The notes under the pieces: model-generated
Told to the model about the DNA's origin: nothing
The model's input: the letters and a program-made list of their open reading frames with translations, nothing else
Databases searched by the model: none
Translations under genes and position numbers: made by a program
In this document: positions 12,209-12,861 of the stretch, in pieces
How the letters are laid out: every line of letters starts with the position of its first letter
Position numbering within the stretch: the first letter of the stretch is position 1
Source: Microcaldota archaeon
Lineage (GTDB): Archaea; Micrarchaeota; Micrarchaeia; Micrarchaeales; CABMGC01
NCBI GenBank assembly: GCA_030043435.1
Contig: JASHXR010000081.1
Span: 1 to 12,861 of the forward strand
DNA length: 12,861 bases
Direction: 5' to 3'

Positions 12209-12574
12209 TCAAGGCTGTTTTATCGCGGTCTTGAGCCACCGCGTCAGCTCGTTGTGCACGGGGCTCTTTGACGTGTCTATTATCCTGACGTTCATAGCTG
12301 TCTTGTACTCCTCCTCGTTCAGCGGCATCACAGGCTTGTACTGGCCCATCTTGGCGTAGTGCACCTCGAGCCAGTGCAGCTTGCCGTGCATGTAGTCCCT
12401 TACGACCTCCTCAGTGAGGGGCAGCGAAGAGAACGAGAAGACGATGCCGTTGCACCAGTAGAGCGGCATCGTGCCTGCTGGGGTGACCCTCTCGCGCAGC
12501 AGGTCCTCTACCTCGACAGCGACTATGTCGTGTATCACGATCTCGTTAGTCGGCTCGTACGTTATCCTTACCAT
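12209..12574 (-). CDS. Unknown 121-aa protein between eL43 and rpoP
   Basis: I recognise no family. The 121-aa product has no signal peptide or membrane helix and looks like a small soluble alpha/beta protein: beta-rich N-terminus (RITYEPTNEIVIHDIVAVEVED), a hydrophobic middle with LYWCNGIVFSFSSLPL (about 38-53), a helical stretch EEVVRDYMHGKLHWLEVHY and a C-terminal segment VRIIDTSKSPVHNELTRWL. It has one cysteine and several His/Trp residues but no obvious catalytic motif. It begins one base after the eL43 stop and ends 15 nt before rpoP, so it is part of the eL43-rpoP operon. In other archaea the neighbours in this cluster are exosome, Brix-domain, Pcc1 and prefoldin genes; this protein resembles none of them to my eye. 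Confidence 0.75.
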   Translation of the reverse strand: MVRITYEPTNEIVIHDIVAVEVEDLLRERVTPAGTMPLYWCNGIVFSFSSLPLTEEVVRDYMHGKLHWLEVHYAKMGQYKPVMPLNEEEYKTAMNVRIIDTSKSPVHNELTRWLKTAIKQP

Positions 12575-12575
12575 G

Positions 12576-12827
12576 CTACTTACCCTCCTGCGCCTCGGCC
12601 TGCCTGCCGAGTATCATGGCCGCTGTCTCTCCGGCGGCTGTCTTGAGCGAGTACGCGCCTCCTGCGAAGGTAGCGCCGCAGTGCCTGCACCTCCAGATGC
12701 CTGTGCTTACCCTCTTCACGGCGCTCTTCCCGCAGACGTCGCACATGTACCTCGCCTTCTTCTCCTTTGAGACGGCGATGAACCTCTTCCTTAGGCCCAC
12801 TCCGTACCTTATGCTAGCGTTCGACAT
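12576..12827 (-). CDS. rpl37ae: Ribosomal protein eL43 (L37Ae)
   Basis: Large-subunit zinc-ribbon ribosomal protein of 83 aa. The pattern RYGVGLRKRF (7-16), then MCDVCGKSAVKR and WRCRHCGATFAGGAYS gives two CxxC pairs (about Cys29/Cys32 and Cys47/Cys50) in the order and spacing of eL43. The C-terminal tail (about 62-83) is Ala/Glu-rich and longer than the core. The ATG at 12827 lies one base from the stop of the preceding gene, whose last codons supply a GTGAG-like sequence. It opens the visible part of an operon leading to the unknown gene and rpoP. Confidence 0.93.
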   Translation of the reverse strand: MSNASIRYGVGLRKRFIAVSKEKKARYMCDVCGKSAVKRVSTGIWRCRHCGATFAGGAYSLKTAAGETAAMILGRQAEAQEGK

Positions 12828-12828
12828 C

Positions 12829-12861
12829 TCACTCGCCTGTTGCCTTCTTCACCATCCTTGA
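12829..12861 (-). CDS. C-terminal end of an upstream gene (partial)
   Basis: The last ten codons and stop of a minus-strand gene that enters from the right: the frame reads SRMVKKATGE and ends one base before the eL43 start. The other minus-strand frames either stop at once or run on into eL43 out of frame. In archaea, the gene before eL43 and rpoP is often the exosome subunit Rrp42; ten residues are too few to test that. Tight spacing suggests the same operon. Confidence 0.4.
   Translation of the reverse strand, partial: SRMVKKATGE

Noticed and set aside
1..12861. CRISPR array, insertion sequence, integrase or tRNA attachment site
   Set aside because: I saw no regularly spaced repeats, transposase or integrase frames, or tRNA genes anywhere in the window.

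Overview
This window is archaeal chromosome. It carries a group II chaperonin (thermosome), an archaeal histone, the archaeal-type adenylate kinase AdkA, ribosomal proteins eL14, eL34 and eL43, RNA polymerase subunit Rpo12 (RpoP) and the DUF106/EMC3-like insertase. TATA-like boxes lie about 25 nt upstream of plausible starts, and GGTGA-type ribosome binding sites occur. Histone together with eL14 and eL34 argues against most Crenarchaeota and against haloarchaea and Thermoplasmata, which lack one or more of these. Short genes, tight packing and frequent AGG/ATA codons would fit a small-genome (DPANN or Micrarchaeota-like) archaeon, but the lineage is an inference I cannot confirm.

Layout: (1) 17-3455, minus strand: a three-gene cell-surface ABC module (ATPase, then a secreted and membrane-anchored S-layer-like protein, then a MacB/FtsX-type permease). 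(2) 3456-3811: an AT-rich intergenic region with divergent promoters and inverted repeats. (3) 3812-5789, plus strand: a small two-TM glycine-rich protein, then a membrane-anchored winged-helix regulator whose external part is a DUF4382-like domain. (4) 5786-10047, minus strand: information-processing genes transcribed in the order eL34, cytidylate kinase, eL14, thermosome, AdkA, DUF106. (5) 10285-11321, plus strand: histone, an unknown zinc-ribbon protein and a PRC-barrel protein. (6) 11365-12861, minus strand: a 2-Cys peroxiredoxin, then rpoP, an unknown 121-aa gene, eL43, and the last codons of another gene.

The most interesting part is 17-5789. Matches to a 9-nt motif, AAAARCGAA, form an 18-bp near-palindrome and single sites between the divergent promoters, and a tandem pair 11 nt apart just upstream of the regulator's own TATA box. 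The regulator is a wHTH-TM-DUF4382 fusion. The simplest model is a one-component envelope-sensing regulator that controls itself, the two-TM protein and the divergent ABC/S-layer module. All the externally exposed proteins of this module are rich in N-glycosylation sequons or Gly/Ser/Thr tracts.

In the housekeeping half, the usual archaeal order secY-adk-DUF106-eL34-cmk-eL14 is permuted: the adk-DUF106 part lies downstream of eL14 and the thermosome gene sits between. Several genes start with GTG or TTG or at internal ATGs; my start choices are explained in each entry.
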